From positions 1 to 64,000 of the forward strand of contig NZ_JBNAGJ010000008.1 in NCBI RefSeq assembly GCF_049803795.1: a stretch of 64,000 nucleotides of DNA, written 5' to 3'. This document shows, piece by piece, positions 25,432 through 33,810 of the stretch; the stretch's first letter is position 1; every line of letters begins with the position of its first letter. The translations under genes were made by a program, and so were the position numbers. The notes under the pieces are model-generated. The model searched no databases and was not told where the DNA came from. It was given only the letters and a program-made list of their open reading frames with translations. Source of the stretch: Thalassobius sp002708925 (lineage in GTDB: Bacteria; Pseudomonadota; Alphaproteobacteria; Rhodobacterales; Rhodobacteraceae).

Positions 25432-26048
25432 GAGGTTTCGTATTTCTCCAGAAAAGCCTCGATCGGCAGGCTGCGGAAATCGGGCAAGCGGGCGCGCAAT
25501 GTCTGATGATCCCAGTCCCACCAGGCCAGCTGTTGCAGCCGCGCGGCGGTCTTCGGTTCGAACCGCGCGCGCAAGGGGCTGGCCGGCACGCCCGCCACGA
25601 TCTGATAGGGCGGCACATCCCTGGTGACGACGGCTCCGGCGGCCACGATGGCCCCATCCCCGATCCGGACCTCGGGGCGGATCACCGCGCCATGGCCGAT
25701 CCAGGTATCATGGCCGATATGCGCCAGCCGCGATTGGCGATGCGCAAAAAAATCCGCGTCCCGCGTGGCTTCATCCCAGTAATCGTCCGAGCGATACAGG
25801 AAATGGTGCAGGCTGGCCTGCTGCATTGGATGATCCGTCGGGCCAATCCGGGTAAAGCTGGCGATATTGGCGAATTTGCCGATCCGCGCATTGGCCACAT
25901 CCGCATAACGATCGCAGTAGGAATAATTCCCAAACACCGAATGGGCGATGCGGCTGCCCTTGCCGATCTCGACATAGGCGCCGAAATCCGAGGCCGTGAT
26001 TTCGCACTCGGGGTGGATAAACGGGGTGTCGGCGGTCAGTCTTGGCAT
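25428..26048 (-). CDS. Phosphonate-cluster hexapeptide acetyltransferase
   Basis: The 206-residue protein shows the left-handed beta-helix of hexapeptide transferases (IGKGSRIAHSVFGNYSY, then IGHGAVIRPEVRIGDGAIVA) with a C-terminal cap. This family occurs in phn clusters and may acetylate aminoalkylphosphonates, the job done by the unrelated PhnO elsewhere. It follows phnE by 10 bp, so it belongs to the transport operon. Confidence 0.85.
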   Translation of the reverse strand: MPRLTADTPFIHPECEITASDFGAYVEIGKGSRIAHSVFGNYSYCDRYADVANARIGKFANIASFTRIGPTDHPMQQASLHHFLYRSDDYWDEATRDADFFAHRQSRLAHIGHDTWIGHGAVIRPEVRIGDGAIVAAGAVVTRDVPPYQIVAGVPASPLRARFEPKTAARLQQLAWWDWDHQTLRARLPDFRSLPIEAFLEKYETS

Positions 26049-26058
26049 GGTTTCGTCC

Positions 26059-27372
26059 TTAGTGGCCGCTGTCCGAGCCCTTGATCAGCCGCGCGCGCAG
26101 CAGGCCCGACAGCCAGTCCATCAGCATCACCATCAAGATCACGAGGAGGATGTAATAGCTGACTTCCTCCCAATCTTTCTGCGTGATCAGCGCCTGGGTC
26201 AACAAAAGCCCGATGCCGCCGCCGGTGATTGCGCCGATGATGGTGGCGCTGCGGGTGTTGGATTCCAGGAAATACAGAACCTGGCTGAGAAACACCGGCG
26301 TGATCTGCGGGATCACCCCAAAGCGATAGCGCTGCAACGTGTTCGCGCCGGTGGATTCGATGCCCTCGATCTGCTTTTTGTCCACGTTTTCCAACGCTTC
26401 CGAGAACATCTTCCCAAAGCTGCCGGTATCGGTGATCAGGATTGCCAAGGCCCCCGTCAGCGGACCCGGCCCAAAGGCGCGCGCCAGAATGATCGTCCAG
26501 ATCAGCGCATCCACCCCGCGGAAGAAATCAAACAGACGCCGCGCGGCAAAGCGGATGGCCATCAGCGGTGCAAAGTTTCTGGCCGCCAGAAAGGCCAGCG
26601 GCAGCGCCACGATGGCCGCGCCGAACGTACCCAGAAAGGCCATCAGGATGGTTTCGAAAATCGCGCCCGCCACCTGGCTGTGATGCCACATCGGATTGTG
26701 CCAGAAATCGTGCCAGATCGCCCCCGCCTGCCCTGCGGCCGCACGGCTGAGCAGTTCAGGAAGGCTCAGCCCGTAATAGGGGCTGCTGAGGGTAAAGAAG
26801 AACAGCTCCCACCCAAGCTCATAGCGGAACACCTCGGCCTTGGTGCGGGTGACATTCAGACGGCCGGCCTCGGTGGTGATGGCCAGGCGCGATTTCGACA
26901 GGCTGGCCCAATCGGGCACAACACCGCCGGGGAATTCCACCTGCACGCCCTGCGCCCGGCTGGAGGTCACCCGGATCGTGCCATAGTCCGGCATCTCATA
27001 GGTGATCACATCGCCCAGGGTCACGCGATGCCCCTGCCCCAGATCCACCACCGGATCGGCTCCGGCGCTGACCCAATCGGGGCGCATCCCCTCGGGATAT
27101 GTGCCCTTGCGCTCACCCTCGATCGCGACGGTGATCTGATCCGAGCGCAGATCGCGCGTGACATGGGTTTTATAGCTGTAGCTGTCGGCCACCAGTGTTC
27201 TGGCATTGTCCAGACTGGCGCGTTCGCTCAGGCCCGGAATGTCAAAGGCAAAGACCACGTAGGTCAGATAGGCCAGCACCAGCACCGGCGCGGCCAGGGC
27301 GATCAGGCGTTTGCGGCCGATCAGGCGCTCGGCGCTCTGGCGCAGATCCAGGTTCGTTGCGGCGGTGCTCAT
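26059..27372 (-). CDS. phnE: PhnE-type phosphonate ABC permease, long form
   Basis: The 437-residue permease starts with a cytoplasmic stretch and a membrane segment (LIALAAPVLVLAYLTYVVFAF), followed by about 130 residues of soluble, probably periplasmic sequence, then the usual permease core from about residue 235 (with IDALIWTIILARAFGPG-like loop and GGGIGLLLTQALITQ). The insertion makes it about 150 residues longer than its partner. Its start overlaps the stop of the upstream phnE by 4 bp (ATGA). Confidence 0.9.
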   Translation of the reverse strand: MSTAATNLDLRQSAERLIGRKRLIALAAPVLVLAYLTYVVFAFDIPGLSERASLDNARTLVADSYSYKTHVTRDLRSDQITVAIEGERKGTYPEGMRPDWVSAGADPVVDLGQGHRVTLGDVITYEMPDYGTIRVTSSRAQGVQVEFPGGVVPDWASLSKSRLAITTEAGRLNVTRTKAEVFRYELGWELFFFTLSSPYYGLSLPELLSRAAAGQAGAIWHDFWHNPMWHHSQVAGAIFETILMAFLGTFGAAIVALPLAFLAARNFAPLMAIRFAARRLFDFFRGVDALIWTIILARAFGPGPLTGALAILITDTGSFGKMFSEALENVDKKQIEGIESTGANTLQRYRFGVIPQITPVFLSQVLYFLESNTRSATIIGAITGGGIGLLLTQALITQKDWEEVSYYILLVILMVMLMDWLSGLLRARLIKGSDSGH

Positions 27373-28259
27373 AGCGTGGCCTCCAGTTTGCGGTTGCCCA
27401 TGTTCTGTTTCCCGTGGGTCAAACGATCCCGCAGCCCCGAGGAAATCTGATCCACCAGTACGATCGTCAGGAACAGCAGCAGAAAAATCGCCGTGGCCTC
27501 GTCATATTTGCCCTTGCCCCAGGACATGGCGTTTTTCAGCTCATAGCCGATGCCGCCCGCCCCCACGAAGCCCAGAATGGCCGAGGCGCGGATGTTGATT
27601 TCGAACCGCAGCAGCGCATAGGACAGATAGTTCGGCGCGACCTGCGGGATCACCCCCAGCGTCATCCGCTGCACCCAAGAGGCCCCGACGGATTCCAACC
27701 CCTCGACCGGCTTGAGCGAGGCGTTCTCGTTCACCTCAGAGAACAGTTTCCCCAGGGCACCGGCGGTGTGAAAGGCAATCGCGATCATCGCCGGCACCGG
27801 CCCGCCGCCCAGCACAAAGATCAGCACCAGAGCAATCACGATTTCAGGCATGGCGCGCATGATGTCCATGCTGCGCCGGAACACCGGGATCGCGCGCGGC
27901 CACAGCGCCAGCCCCCGCGTCGACAGCAGCGACAGCACAATCGCCAGCATCGCCCCCACCAGCGTGGCCGCCCCCGCGATGTTCAGCGTCTCGATCAGCG
28001 CGGGCAGGAAATGCAGCAGATGGGCGGGAAATTCCGCCAGTTTGTGCGCGGCCTCGCCCAGGACCTCGGCGGGGAAGTCGAAAAAACGGTGCAGCCCCTC
28101 CCAGAACCCACCTGCATTGCGCGCATCGGCCGTCATGAACCCGGACACCATCAGGGCCACGAACAGGATCAGGAAAATCGAATTATACATCCGTTTGCGC
28201 CGCGTCAGCGCCATATAGGCCGCGCGCGTGTCACCAGCGGGGTGCGTCAGGTCGGTCAT
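27369..28259 (-). CDS. phnE: PhnE phosphonate ABC permease
   Basis: The 296-residue permease has about six membrane segments and the EAA-like loop GMxSVGA/GVIPQVAPNY. It pairs with the longer phnE encoded next, a two-permease arrangement common in alphaproteobacteria. It lies 66 bp after phnD, behind a strong hairpin. Confidence 0.92.
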   Translation of the reverse strand: MTDLTHPAGDTRAAYMALTRRKRMYNSIFLILFVALMVSGFMTADARNAGGFWEGLHRFFDFPAEVLGEAAHKLAEFPAHLLHFLPALIETLNIAGAATLVGAMLAIVLSLLSTRGLALWPRAIPVFRRSMDIMRAMPEIVIALVLIFVLGGGPVPAMIAIAFHTAGALGKLFSEVNENASLKPVEGLESVGASWVQRMTLGVIPQVAPNYLSYALLRFEINIRASAILGFVGAGGIGYELKNAMSWGKGKYDEATAIFLLLFLTIVLVDQISSGLRDRLTHGKQNMGNRKLEATL

Positions 28260-28280
28260 GATCAGAGCCTTTGAAAAACT

Positions 28281-28307
28281 GGCGGGCCCTGATGGCCAGG
28301 GCCCGCC
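28281..28307 (-). terminator. Intra-operon hairpin with T tract after phnD
   Basis: An 11-base perfect stem (GGCGGGCCCTG and CAGGGCCCGCC, 5-base loop) is followed on the minus strand by AGTTTTTC. It is placed between phnD and the permease genes. It probably acts as a partial terminator or as a 3' stabiliser giving more binding protein than permease. Confidence 0.7.
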
Positions 28308-28325
28308 GGAACGTCATGAAAACGC

Positions 28326-29228
28326 TTAGTTCGATTTCAGTTTGCGCGCTTCGATGATCACTTCGTAGGCGTCATGCGTGATCGGCATGAAGCCCTTGGC
28401 GTCACCTTGCAGCACGCCGTAAGCGCACTCTTCGTCCATGGATTTCAGCGAGGCCAGCAGCCCCGTGAATTTGACCTTCACATCGGTGGGCAGGTCTTTG
28501 CGCACGACAAAGGGCCCCTCGGGGATGGGTTTGGACTGCCAGATCTGCACCAGCTCGTTCATGTCCACCAGGCCCGCGTCCACGGCTTTGCGCAGCGCGC
28601 CCGAGTTGAACCCGTCTTCCCAGTTGCCCAGGCCGTCGGCCCAGGTGACGCCGCCGTCCACGTCGCCGTTGTTCACGGCCACGATGGTCTGTTCATGCCC
28701 GCCGGTGAATTTCACTTCGCCGAAATAATCGCCCGAGGTCATGCTCGCGCCGGTGGCCTGAGGGATCTCGATCGAGGGGATCAGGAAGCCGCTGGTCGAG
28801 TTGGGATCGCCAAAGCCAAAGACTTTGCCCTTCATGTCGTCCAGCGATTTGATGCCGCTGTCCTTGCGGGCGAACCCGACCGAGTAGTAGCCATAGCCGC
28901 CATCGTTGTTGACCTTCACCAGGATCGGCTCCACCGCTTCGGGATCCGACAGGTAGGTTTTGGCATAGCCCGAGGCGCCCACCCAGGCCGCATCGATGGT
29001 GCCGCCCAGCAGGCCCTGAATCACGCCGTTGTAATCGGCCGGGGCAAAGAGTTTGGTTTCGACGCCCAGCAGCTCTTCGGTTTTGGCGCGCAGGCATTCG
29101 TTGTTGTTCAGACGGTCTTGGGCGTTTTCGCCGCCCAGGATGCCGATGCGGAATTCTTTGATTTCGTCGGCCATGACCGGGCTGGTCAGGGCGGTGGTTG
29201 CCAGAATGGCAGCAATCAGTTTTTTCAT
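28326..29228 (-). CDS. phnD: PhnD, periplasmic phosphonate-binding protein
   Basis: The 300-residue secreted protein (signal peptide MKKLIAAILATTALTSPVMA) has the PhnD fold (FRIGILGGENAQDRL, GFGDPNSTSGFLIPS). It delivers phosphonates to the PhnC/PhnE transporter. It lies 58 bp after phnC. Confidence 0.94.
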   Translation of the reverse strand: MKKLIAAILATTALTSPVMADEIKEFRIGILGGENAQDRLNNNECLRAKTEELLGVETKLFAPADYNGVIQGLLGGTIDAAWVGASGYAKTYLSDPEAVEPILVKVNNDGGYGYYSVGFARKDSGIKSLDDMKGKVFGFGDPNSTSGFLIPSIEIPQATGASMTSGDYFGEVKFTGGHEQTIVAVNNGDVDGGVTWADGLGNWEDGFNSGALRKAVDAGLVDMNELVQIWQSKPIPEGPFVVRKDLPTDVKVKFTGLLASLKSMDEECAYGVLQGDAKGFMPITHDAYEVIIEARKLKSN

Positions 29229-29286
29229 GGTTCACTCCGATTGAGATAAAACCCGCGGCCAATCCGCAGGCCGTGAAGGTTTTGGA

Positions 29287-30102
29287 TCAGGCCGTTTCGG
29301 CCAAGTCCGCCATTGCAGGGCGGGCCAGCGTTTCGATGCTGGTGCTGGTCGCGGCCTCAGAGAAAGAGCCATCCGCGCCATAAATGTCCCGAGCCGCGCC
29401 AGTGGTCAGCTGCTCAGGGAGTCCGTCAAACACCACACGTCCGGCGCGCATACCGATCACCCGGTCGCAATAGCGCCGCGCCGTATCCAGCGTGTGCAGG
29501 TTGGCAATCACAATGCGCCCGTCCTCTTCGTGGATACGGCGCAGGGCCTGCATCACGATCTGGGCATTCATCGGGTCCAGGCTGGCAATGGGTTCATCCG
29601 CCAGAATGATCCTGGGATCCTGCATCAGGGCGCGCGCAATCGCCACGCGCTGCTGCTGCCCGCCCGACAGGGCCTCGGCGCGTTTGGCGGCATGGGCCTC
29701 GATCCCCAGACGTTCCAGAATATCAATCGCGCGGTGAATATCACTGCTTGGGTACAGGTTGAACAAAGTCGGCAAGGTAGAGCGGCGGTTCAGCGTGCCG
29801 TGCAGCACGTTCGAGACCACATCCATCCGCGGCACCAAATTGAACTGCTGGAAAATCATCGCGCAATCGCCCTGCCAGCGACGCTTGTCAGCGCCCTTCA
29901 GCCCGGTGATCTGGCGCCCCTCAAAGGTGATCGTGCCGCTGGTTTCCGTCTCCAGCCGGTTCAGCATCCGCAACAGCGTGGATTTGCCCGCCCCCGAGGC
30001 CCCGATCACGCCGATCATCATCGGCCGGTCCACGGCAAAGCTTACATTGTCCACGGCGGCAACCGCGCCATAGCGTTTGGTCAGTTTGTCAAAGACAAGC
30101 AT
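29287..30102 (-). CDS. phnC: PhnC, phosphonate ABC transporter ATPase
   Basis: The 271-residue ATPase has Walker A GASGAGKST, signature LSGGQQQRVAIARAL and Walker B IILADEPIASLD. The start at 30102 (MLVFDKLTKRYG) is chosen because GGGGG stands seven bases upstream; two upstream in-frame ATGs lie on or against the ribosome site. It is the first gene of the phnCDEE operon. Confidence 0.94.
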   Translation of the reverse strand: MLVFDKLTKRYGAVAAVDNVSFAVDRPMMIGVIGASGAGKSTLLRMLNRLETETSGTITFEGRQITGLKGADKRRWQGDCAMIFQQFNLVPRMDVVSNVLHGTLNRRSTLPTLFNLYPSSDIHRAIDILERLGIEAHAAKRAEALSGGQQQRVAIARALMQDPRIILADEPIASLDPMNAQIVMQALRRIHEEDGRIVIANLHTLDTARRYCDRVIGMRAGRVVFDGLPEQLTTGAARDIYGADGSFSEAATSTSIETLARPAMADLAETA

Positions 30103-30138
30103 CCACATCCCCCGGATCACATCTTGGGGGAGACAAAC

Positions 30139-30190
30139 ACCGAGTCTGCAAACTCTGTGCGACAGTCAGGCAAATATTTTGTGACGCAGC
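30139..30190 (-). promoter_or_regulatory. phnC promoter region with the shared phn element
   Basis: CCGAGTCTGCAAACTCTGT at 30140-30158 matches 17 of 19 bases of the phnG upstream element at 24671-24689, in the same orientation. Beyond it the minus strand reads CGTCACAAAAT and TGTCGCACAGA at 11-bp register, a degenerate Pho-box-like pattern. Both phn operons probably share a regulator. Confidence 0.5.
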
Positions 30191-30301
30191 CCCGGCATCA
30201 GCCCACAGCAATCGTCAGAATGTCGCTACACAGCCGCCGCGTCCCGCCTGTAGGCGGCCTCCGGTTCGGATTGCGGAAACACCAACGCCGGGCGGCGTTC
30301 C

Positions 30302-30910
30302 ATGCTTGGAGACGCAGACAAGTTCAAGGGCATGGGGCAAACGATCCGCGATGCCCATGACGTTCTGCAAAAGGGCGTCGAACGCGCGATTGCCCTTGTC
30401 AACGACCGGACCCGAACGGACGTGGCGAAGCACGACGCCGCCAAGCGCATTGCCGAAGACACGGCGAACCAATTGGCCGTCCAGCGCAACCAACTTGCGC
30501 GGAAAGCCGAAGACTTGATGCAGGACGGGCAGGCCATTGCCGACGCATTCTTTGAACTGCGCAGCGAACGCGGTGCAATCGACGCACAGATTATCGCATG
30601 GGTCAAAGAGCAATCCGCGAAGGACGGCGGCGTTGCCGAAATCCGCAAGACCGCGATGGAAGAACCGCAGCTTGCCGCCGTGATCTACAACGCGCCCAAC
30701 TTCCTGTTGGGGATCAATGCGAACTCGCACCAGAAAATGCGGCTGGACGTCGTAGAGAAACACGCCCCCAACGCATACAAGGCGATGGACCAAGGCGTTG
30801 AAATGCAAGCCCTTCTGTCGCGCTATGACAAGGCAATCGCCGGGGTCCATTCCAGCTTCTACAACCCGACCGTCGCAGCACAGGCCGAAACCCACGTCGC
30901 GGTCGCGTAG
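30302..30910 (+). CDS. Unrecognised helical (coiled-coil) protein
   Basis: The 202-residue protein is almost all alpha-helical, with heptad-like stretches at about 20-95 (KHDAAKRIAEDTANQLAVQR). No domain is recognised and no signal peptide is seen. The style is that of phage or island proteins. The ribosome site is weak, and a second ATG ten codons in could be the true start. It is followed 3 bp later by another unknown gene on the same strand, next to tRNA-Ser. The opposite-strand frame here is judged a shadow. Confidence 0.6.
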   Translation: MLGDADKFKGMGQTIRDAHDVLQKGVERAIALVNDRTRTDVAKHDAAKRIAEDTANQLAVQRNQLARKAEDLMQDGQAIADAFFELRSERGAIDAQIIAWVKEQSAKDGGVAEIRKTAMEEPQLAAVIYNAPNFLLGINANSHQKMRLDVVEKHAPNAYKAMDQGVEMQALLSRYDKAIAGVHSSFYNPTVAAQAETHVAVA

Positions 30911-30912
30911 CC

Positions 30913-31392
30913 ATGAACCAAGCCCAAACCGATATCGCCGCCATTGCCGATTGGCTGGCCCAAGCGTCGCGTTTCAAGAAAGCGCCCATGTCCAGTGAAA
31001 TCGCGTTCGGGCCGTATGCTACGATCTTGCCGACCGACCCGGATACGACGGACTATCCCGACGTCGCGGACCTCGCAGAAGGGGGTGCGGTGTTCTTCGT
31101 GCCCACATCGCAGCTTGTCAAAGTCCCGGTGCCGCACTTGGACATGAAGCCCGAAGGCCACCCGGTCTTGGTCGAACGTATCCGGCACTTGTTCACGTTT
31201 AAACTCGGCGGCGATCTGCCCGACGTCTGGACCCTCGCAATCGCCAATCCGGCAACCTCGATTAGCGACGTACTTGCCGCCGAAGGCTTGGCCGGGCTGG
31301 ACCTCGACGCGGTTGCGATCTTGGCCGTGCCGATCTGGACGCTACCCGCCGAAGACCGCGCGACCGTCGCGGACCTGTGCTGGTATCCGTAG
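30913..31392 (+). CDS. Unrecognised small cytosolic protein
   Basis: The 159-residue protein begins with a helical segment (QAQTDIAAIADWLAQASR) and continues as a mixed alpha/beta protein rich in Pro and Asp. No domain, signal or membrane segment is recognised. It is probably co-transcribed with the preceding gene (2-bp gap) and belongs to the tRNA-Ser-linked island. Confidence 0.6.
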   Translation: MNQAQTDIAAIADWLAQASRFKKAPMSSEIAFGPYATILPTDPDTTDYPDVADLAEGGAVFFVPTSQLVKVPVPHLDMKPEGHPVLVERIRHLFTFKLGGDLPDVWTLAIANPATSISDVLAAEGLAGLDLDAVAILAVPIWTLPAEDRATVADLCWYP

Positions 31393-31469
31393 CGTTTTTC
31401 GCATTGTGATGGCGCGGCGTACTCTGCGGCACGCCCCATCGCATAGGCGCTGACATGGACCAGCGCCGA

Positions 31470-32021
31470 TTAGGCTGCGTCTTCGGGCGCGGCCTCTTTT
31501 TGTTCAATTTGCGCAGGATCGTCTTTGCGAACCATCTTTGGATAGTCGAACTTTGCGGAGTATTTAGTACGCCATAGCGCATCTTGCGCCGAAGCGATAA
31601 TTCGTCGGTCCAATGCGTCTTCTATGATCTCATCAAGTTTTTCGTCCGAAATGAAGATCATGTGTGACTTGCCCGCTTCAAGCGATATGGGTAGCCCCGT
31701 TTCGACGCCGTGCATACTCAGAGGGTAGTGGACCCAACCTACGCGCAGCATGATCCGTTTGAATTCCCAAGCGTGCTTGACCCGATCTAACAGGGATTCA
31801 CGGCGATATCTGTAGAGAATGTCCACCGCAGATATATGCACCGTATGAGCGGACGGATTCTGCAACGCAATGTACGCGCCGGAAACATACTCGTCTTCGA
31901 TCTTTTCCATTCCAAGCGTCATCTTCACTTTGAATTTGGGTCGCGCACGCGAAACGTTCCACATGAAAACAGCAGTGGAAAGCAGCGCCGCATAGATCGC
32001 TAGGTACTTCGTAATGTCCAT
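31470..32021 (-). CDS. Unrecognised membrane-anchored protein
   Basis: The 183-residue protein has one N-terminal membrane segment (YLAIYAALLSTAVFMW, residues 6-21) and then a soluble, beta-rich domain (SGAYIALQNPSAHTVHISAV) ending in an acidic tail. The orientation, with a basic SRARPKFKVK stretch after the helix, suggests that the bulk is cytoplasmic. It diverges from the next gene over a 71-bp AT-rich gap. Confidence 0.6.
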   Translation of the reverse strand: MDITKYLAIYAALLSTAVFMWNVSRARPKFKVKMTLGMEKIEDEYVSGAYIALQNPSAHTVHISAVDILYRYRRESLLDRVKHAWEFKRIMLRVGWVHYPLSMHGVETGLPISLEAGKSHMIFISDEKLDEIIEDALDRRIIASAQDALWRTKYSAKFDYPKMVRKDDPAQIEQKEAAPEDAA

Positions 32022-32052
32022 CGGAACTCACCGTCGCGTATTGTGTCGGAAC

Positions 32053-32068
32053 ATACTATATATGGTAT
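32053..32068. promoter_or_regulatory. Near-palindrome in a divergent promoter gap
   Basis: ATACTATATATGGTAT is a 16-bp inverted repeat broken by one mismatched pair, in the AT-rich gap between two divergent island genes. It could be an operator overlapping -10 elements of either gene. Confidence 0.35.
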
Positions 32069-32092
32069 CGAAGTTTGAGGGAGCAACAGTAC

Positions 32093-32359
32093 ATGGCCAG
32101 CATCAAAGATCACCCATTCTACATCCGTATGAAGCAACTCCCGCCGAAAGAGGTTGCCGCATGGGTCTTGGGCGACACGCCCGTAGAGCGAGCCGAAGCC
32201 AAGGACCGCAAAGCCGCGTTTCGTCGGGTCGCAAAGCACATCATGGGCGGTCGTGCAGAGCGCACGAAGTATGGCTTCAACTCCGACACGAACGGCGAAA
32301 TCGCACGGGCGATGGAATGGGCGTTCAATGCCGGGCAGAAGGCAGCGAAGGGCAAATGA
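32093..32359 (+). CDS. Small basic protein of unknown function
   Basis: The 88-residue protein (MASIKDHPFYIRMKQLPP at the N terminus) is rich in Lys and Arg. GAGGGAG eight bases upstream supports the ATG at 32093 over an in-frame TTG six codons earlier. No domain is recognised; size and charge would suit a nucleic-acid-binding island protein. It ends about 100 bp before tRNA-Ser. Confidence 0.6.
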   Translation: MASIKDHPFYIRMKQLPPKEVAAWVLGDTPVERAEAKDRKAAFRRVAKHIMGGRAERTKYGFNSDTNGEIARAMEWAFNAGQKAAKGK

Positions 32360-32370
32360 ACTGGCGCAGC

Positions 32371-32391
32371 CTGTGGGTAGACTGTGGGTAG
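32371..32391 (+). repeat. Tandem 10-bp direct repeat near tRNA-Ser
   Basis: CTGTGGGTAG occurs twice, separated by one A, between the last island gene and the 3' end of tRNA-Ser. It may be a remnant of an integration module, but no copy was found at the other side of the island. Confidence 0.5.
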
Positions 32392-32457
32392 CGAAAATTT
32401 ACCCCGAACGAAACTCCACCTAAGGCATTGAAATAAAACAACAATATTTGGGTAAAG

Positions 32458-32547
32458 TGGCGGAGAGACAGGGATTCGAACCCTGGAGACGGTTTCCCGC
32501 CTACACACTTTCCAGGCGTGCGCCTTCGACCACTCGGCCACCTCTCC
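32458..32547 (-). tRNA. tRNA-Ser (anticodon GGA)
   Basis: The minus strand reads GGAGAGGTGGCCGAGTGG at the 5' end, anticodon stem CACGC/GTGTG around loop CTGGAAA (anticodon GGA at 32511-32513), a long variable arm as in class II tRNAs, GGTTCGAATCC in the T arm, a seven-pair acceptor stem with one G-U, and an encoded CCA at 32458-32460. Confidence 0.97.
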
Positions 32548-32673
32548 GTTCGGCCCTTCTACTCATAGGCTTATGGGTATGCAAGCCCTCTCGGACACGC
32601 AAATGAAACCTTGTCGCCCGGTTGCCAGCGCCGTGGCAAACACCCATAATAAAATCAACCCTCTGACCCGGAT

Positions 32674-33810
32674 ATGACTGGCAAAATGAACAAATCTCTT
32701 CGTCGCCCGCCGCAGCCCCGACAGGTGACCGGCTTGGGCGCCCGGCGCGAGCTGGACCGCATCCAGACAGGTGCGCTGATCATCATCGCCTTTGCCGTGG
32801 TGCTGTTTTTGCTGGTGCAGGCGCGATTCCTGCTGATTTCGCTGGCGACGGCGATTGTTCTGTTCAGCCTGACCAGTGACGCGATCAACTTTATCGCGCG
32901 GCAGAAAATCGGGCCTTTGCGGATTCCGAACTTTCTGGCGTCGATCACGGCGCTGCTGCTGATTTCGGCAGCGCTGCTGACGCTGACCTCGATTATTCTC
33001 AGCCAGGTGAACACGGTTCTGGCCACCACGGTTTCCTATGCCGAAAGCGCGCCCTCGGCGATTGCGGCGATGTTCGCCTGGATGGGCGAGGACGTGCAGA
33101 CAGCGGTTTTCAATTCCGTCAGCTCGATTGAGGTAACCGGCTATCTGCGCACGGCCGCGGGCCAGGCGGGCAACCTGATGTCGGCCACGGTGCTGGTGAT
33201 CCTGTTCGTGGGCTTTCTGTTTGCCGAGCGCATCTGGTTTGCCACCAAGCTTGAGAATTTCTTTGGCGGAGACACCGCCCAGGCGCGACAGGTCAGCCGG
33301 ATCATGTCCACCATCATCCACCGGGTGAACTATTATCTGCTGGTGAAAACCGGGGTCAGCGCGGTAACGGGCGCGATGGTGTTCGTTGTCGCGCAGGTGT
33401 TCGAACTGGACCTGGCCGGCCCTCTGGGGATCTTGGCCTTTGTGCTGAACTATATCCCCAATGTCGGCTCGATCGTGGCCACGATCCTGGTGGCGCTGGT
33501 GACGTTCGTGCAGACTTCTGATCCGGGCTCGACCCTGGCGGTGTTCATCGTGGTGACGCTGATTCAGTTCGTCAACGGCAGCGTGATTGACCCCACATTG
33601 ATGGGCCGCGCCCTGCGGCTGTCCTCGTTCGGGATTATCATCAGCCTGGCCTTCTGGGGCGCGGTGTGGGGCATTCCGGGGATGTTCCTGTCGGTGCCGA
33701 TCATGGTGGCAATGCTGATCGTCTGCTCAGAAGTCCCTGCCCTGCGGCCCATCGCGATCCTGTTGTCGCGGCAGGGCCTGCCCGAGCCCAAGGAAGAGGA
33801 CGAGGGTTAA
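32674..33810 (+). CDS. AI-2E family (PerM-type) transporter
   Basis: The 378-residue membrane protein has the AI-2E layout: an N-terminal pair of helices (IIIAFAVVLFLLVQARFLLI), a soluble stretch, then four to five helices ending with the conserved GxxxFLSVPIMVAML segment. Substrates of most members are unknown. Two ATGs (32674 and 32686) are possible starts. It overlaps mscS tail to tail by 4 bp. Confidence 0.88.
   Translation: MTGKMNKSLRRPPQPRQVTGLGARRELDRIQTGALIIIAFAVVLFLLVQARFLLISLATAIVLFSLTSDAINFIARQKIGPLRIPNFLASITALLLISAALLTLTSIILSQVNTVLATTVSYAESAPSAIAAMFAWMGEDVQTAVFNSVSSIEVTGYLRTAAGQAGNLMSATVLVILFVGFLFAERIWFATKLENFFGGDTAQARQVSRIMSTIIHRVNYYLLVKTGVSAVTGAMVFVVAQVFELDLAGPLGILAFVLNYIPNVGSIVATILVALVTFVQTSDPGSTLAVFIVVTLIQFVNGSVIDPTLMGRALRLSSFGIIISLAFWGAVWGIPGMFLSVPIMVAMLIVCSEVPALRPIAILLSRQGLPEPKEEDEG

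Noticed and set aside
30180..30260. A possible att copy of the tRNA-Ser 3' end at the left side of the island
   Set aside because: Only a 7-base match (CCCGCCT) was found, part of a small CCGCCT/AGGCGG hairpin; not enough for an attachment site.
30215..30895. A 226-codon minus-strand frame in the tRNA-Ser island
   Set aside because: The plus-strand frame has a coherent helical protein and a coupled downstream gene, so the minus frame is taken as a shadow, though neither is recognised.
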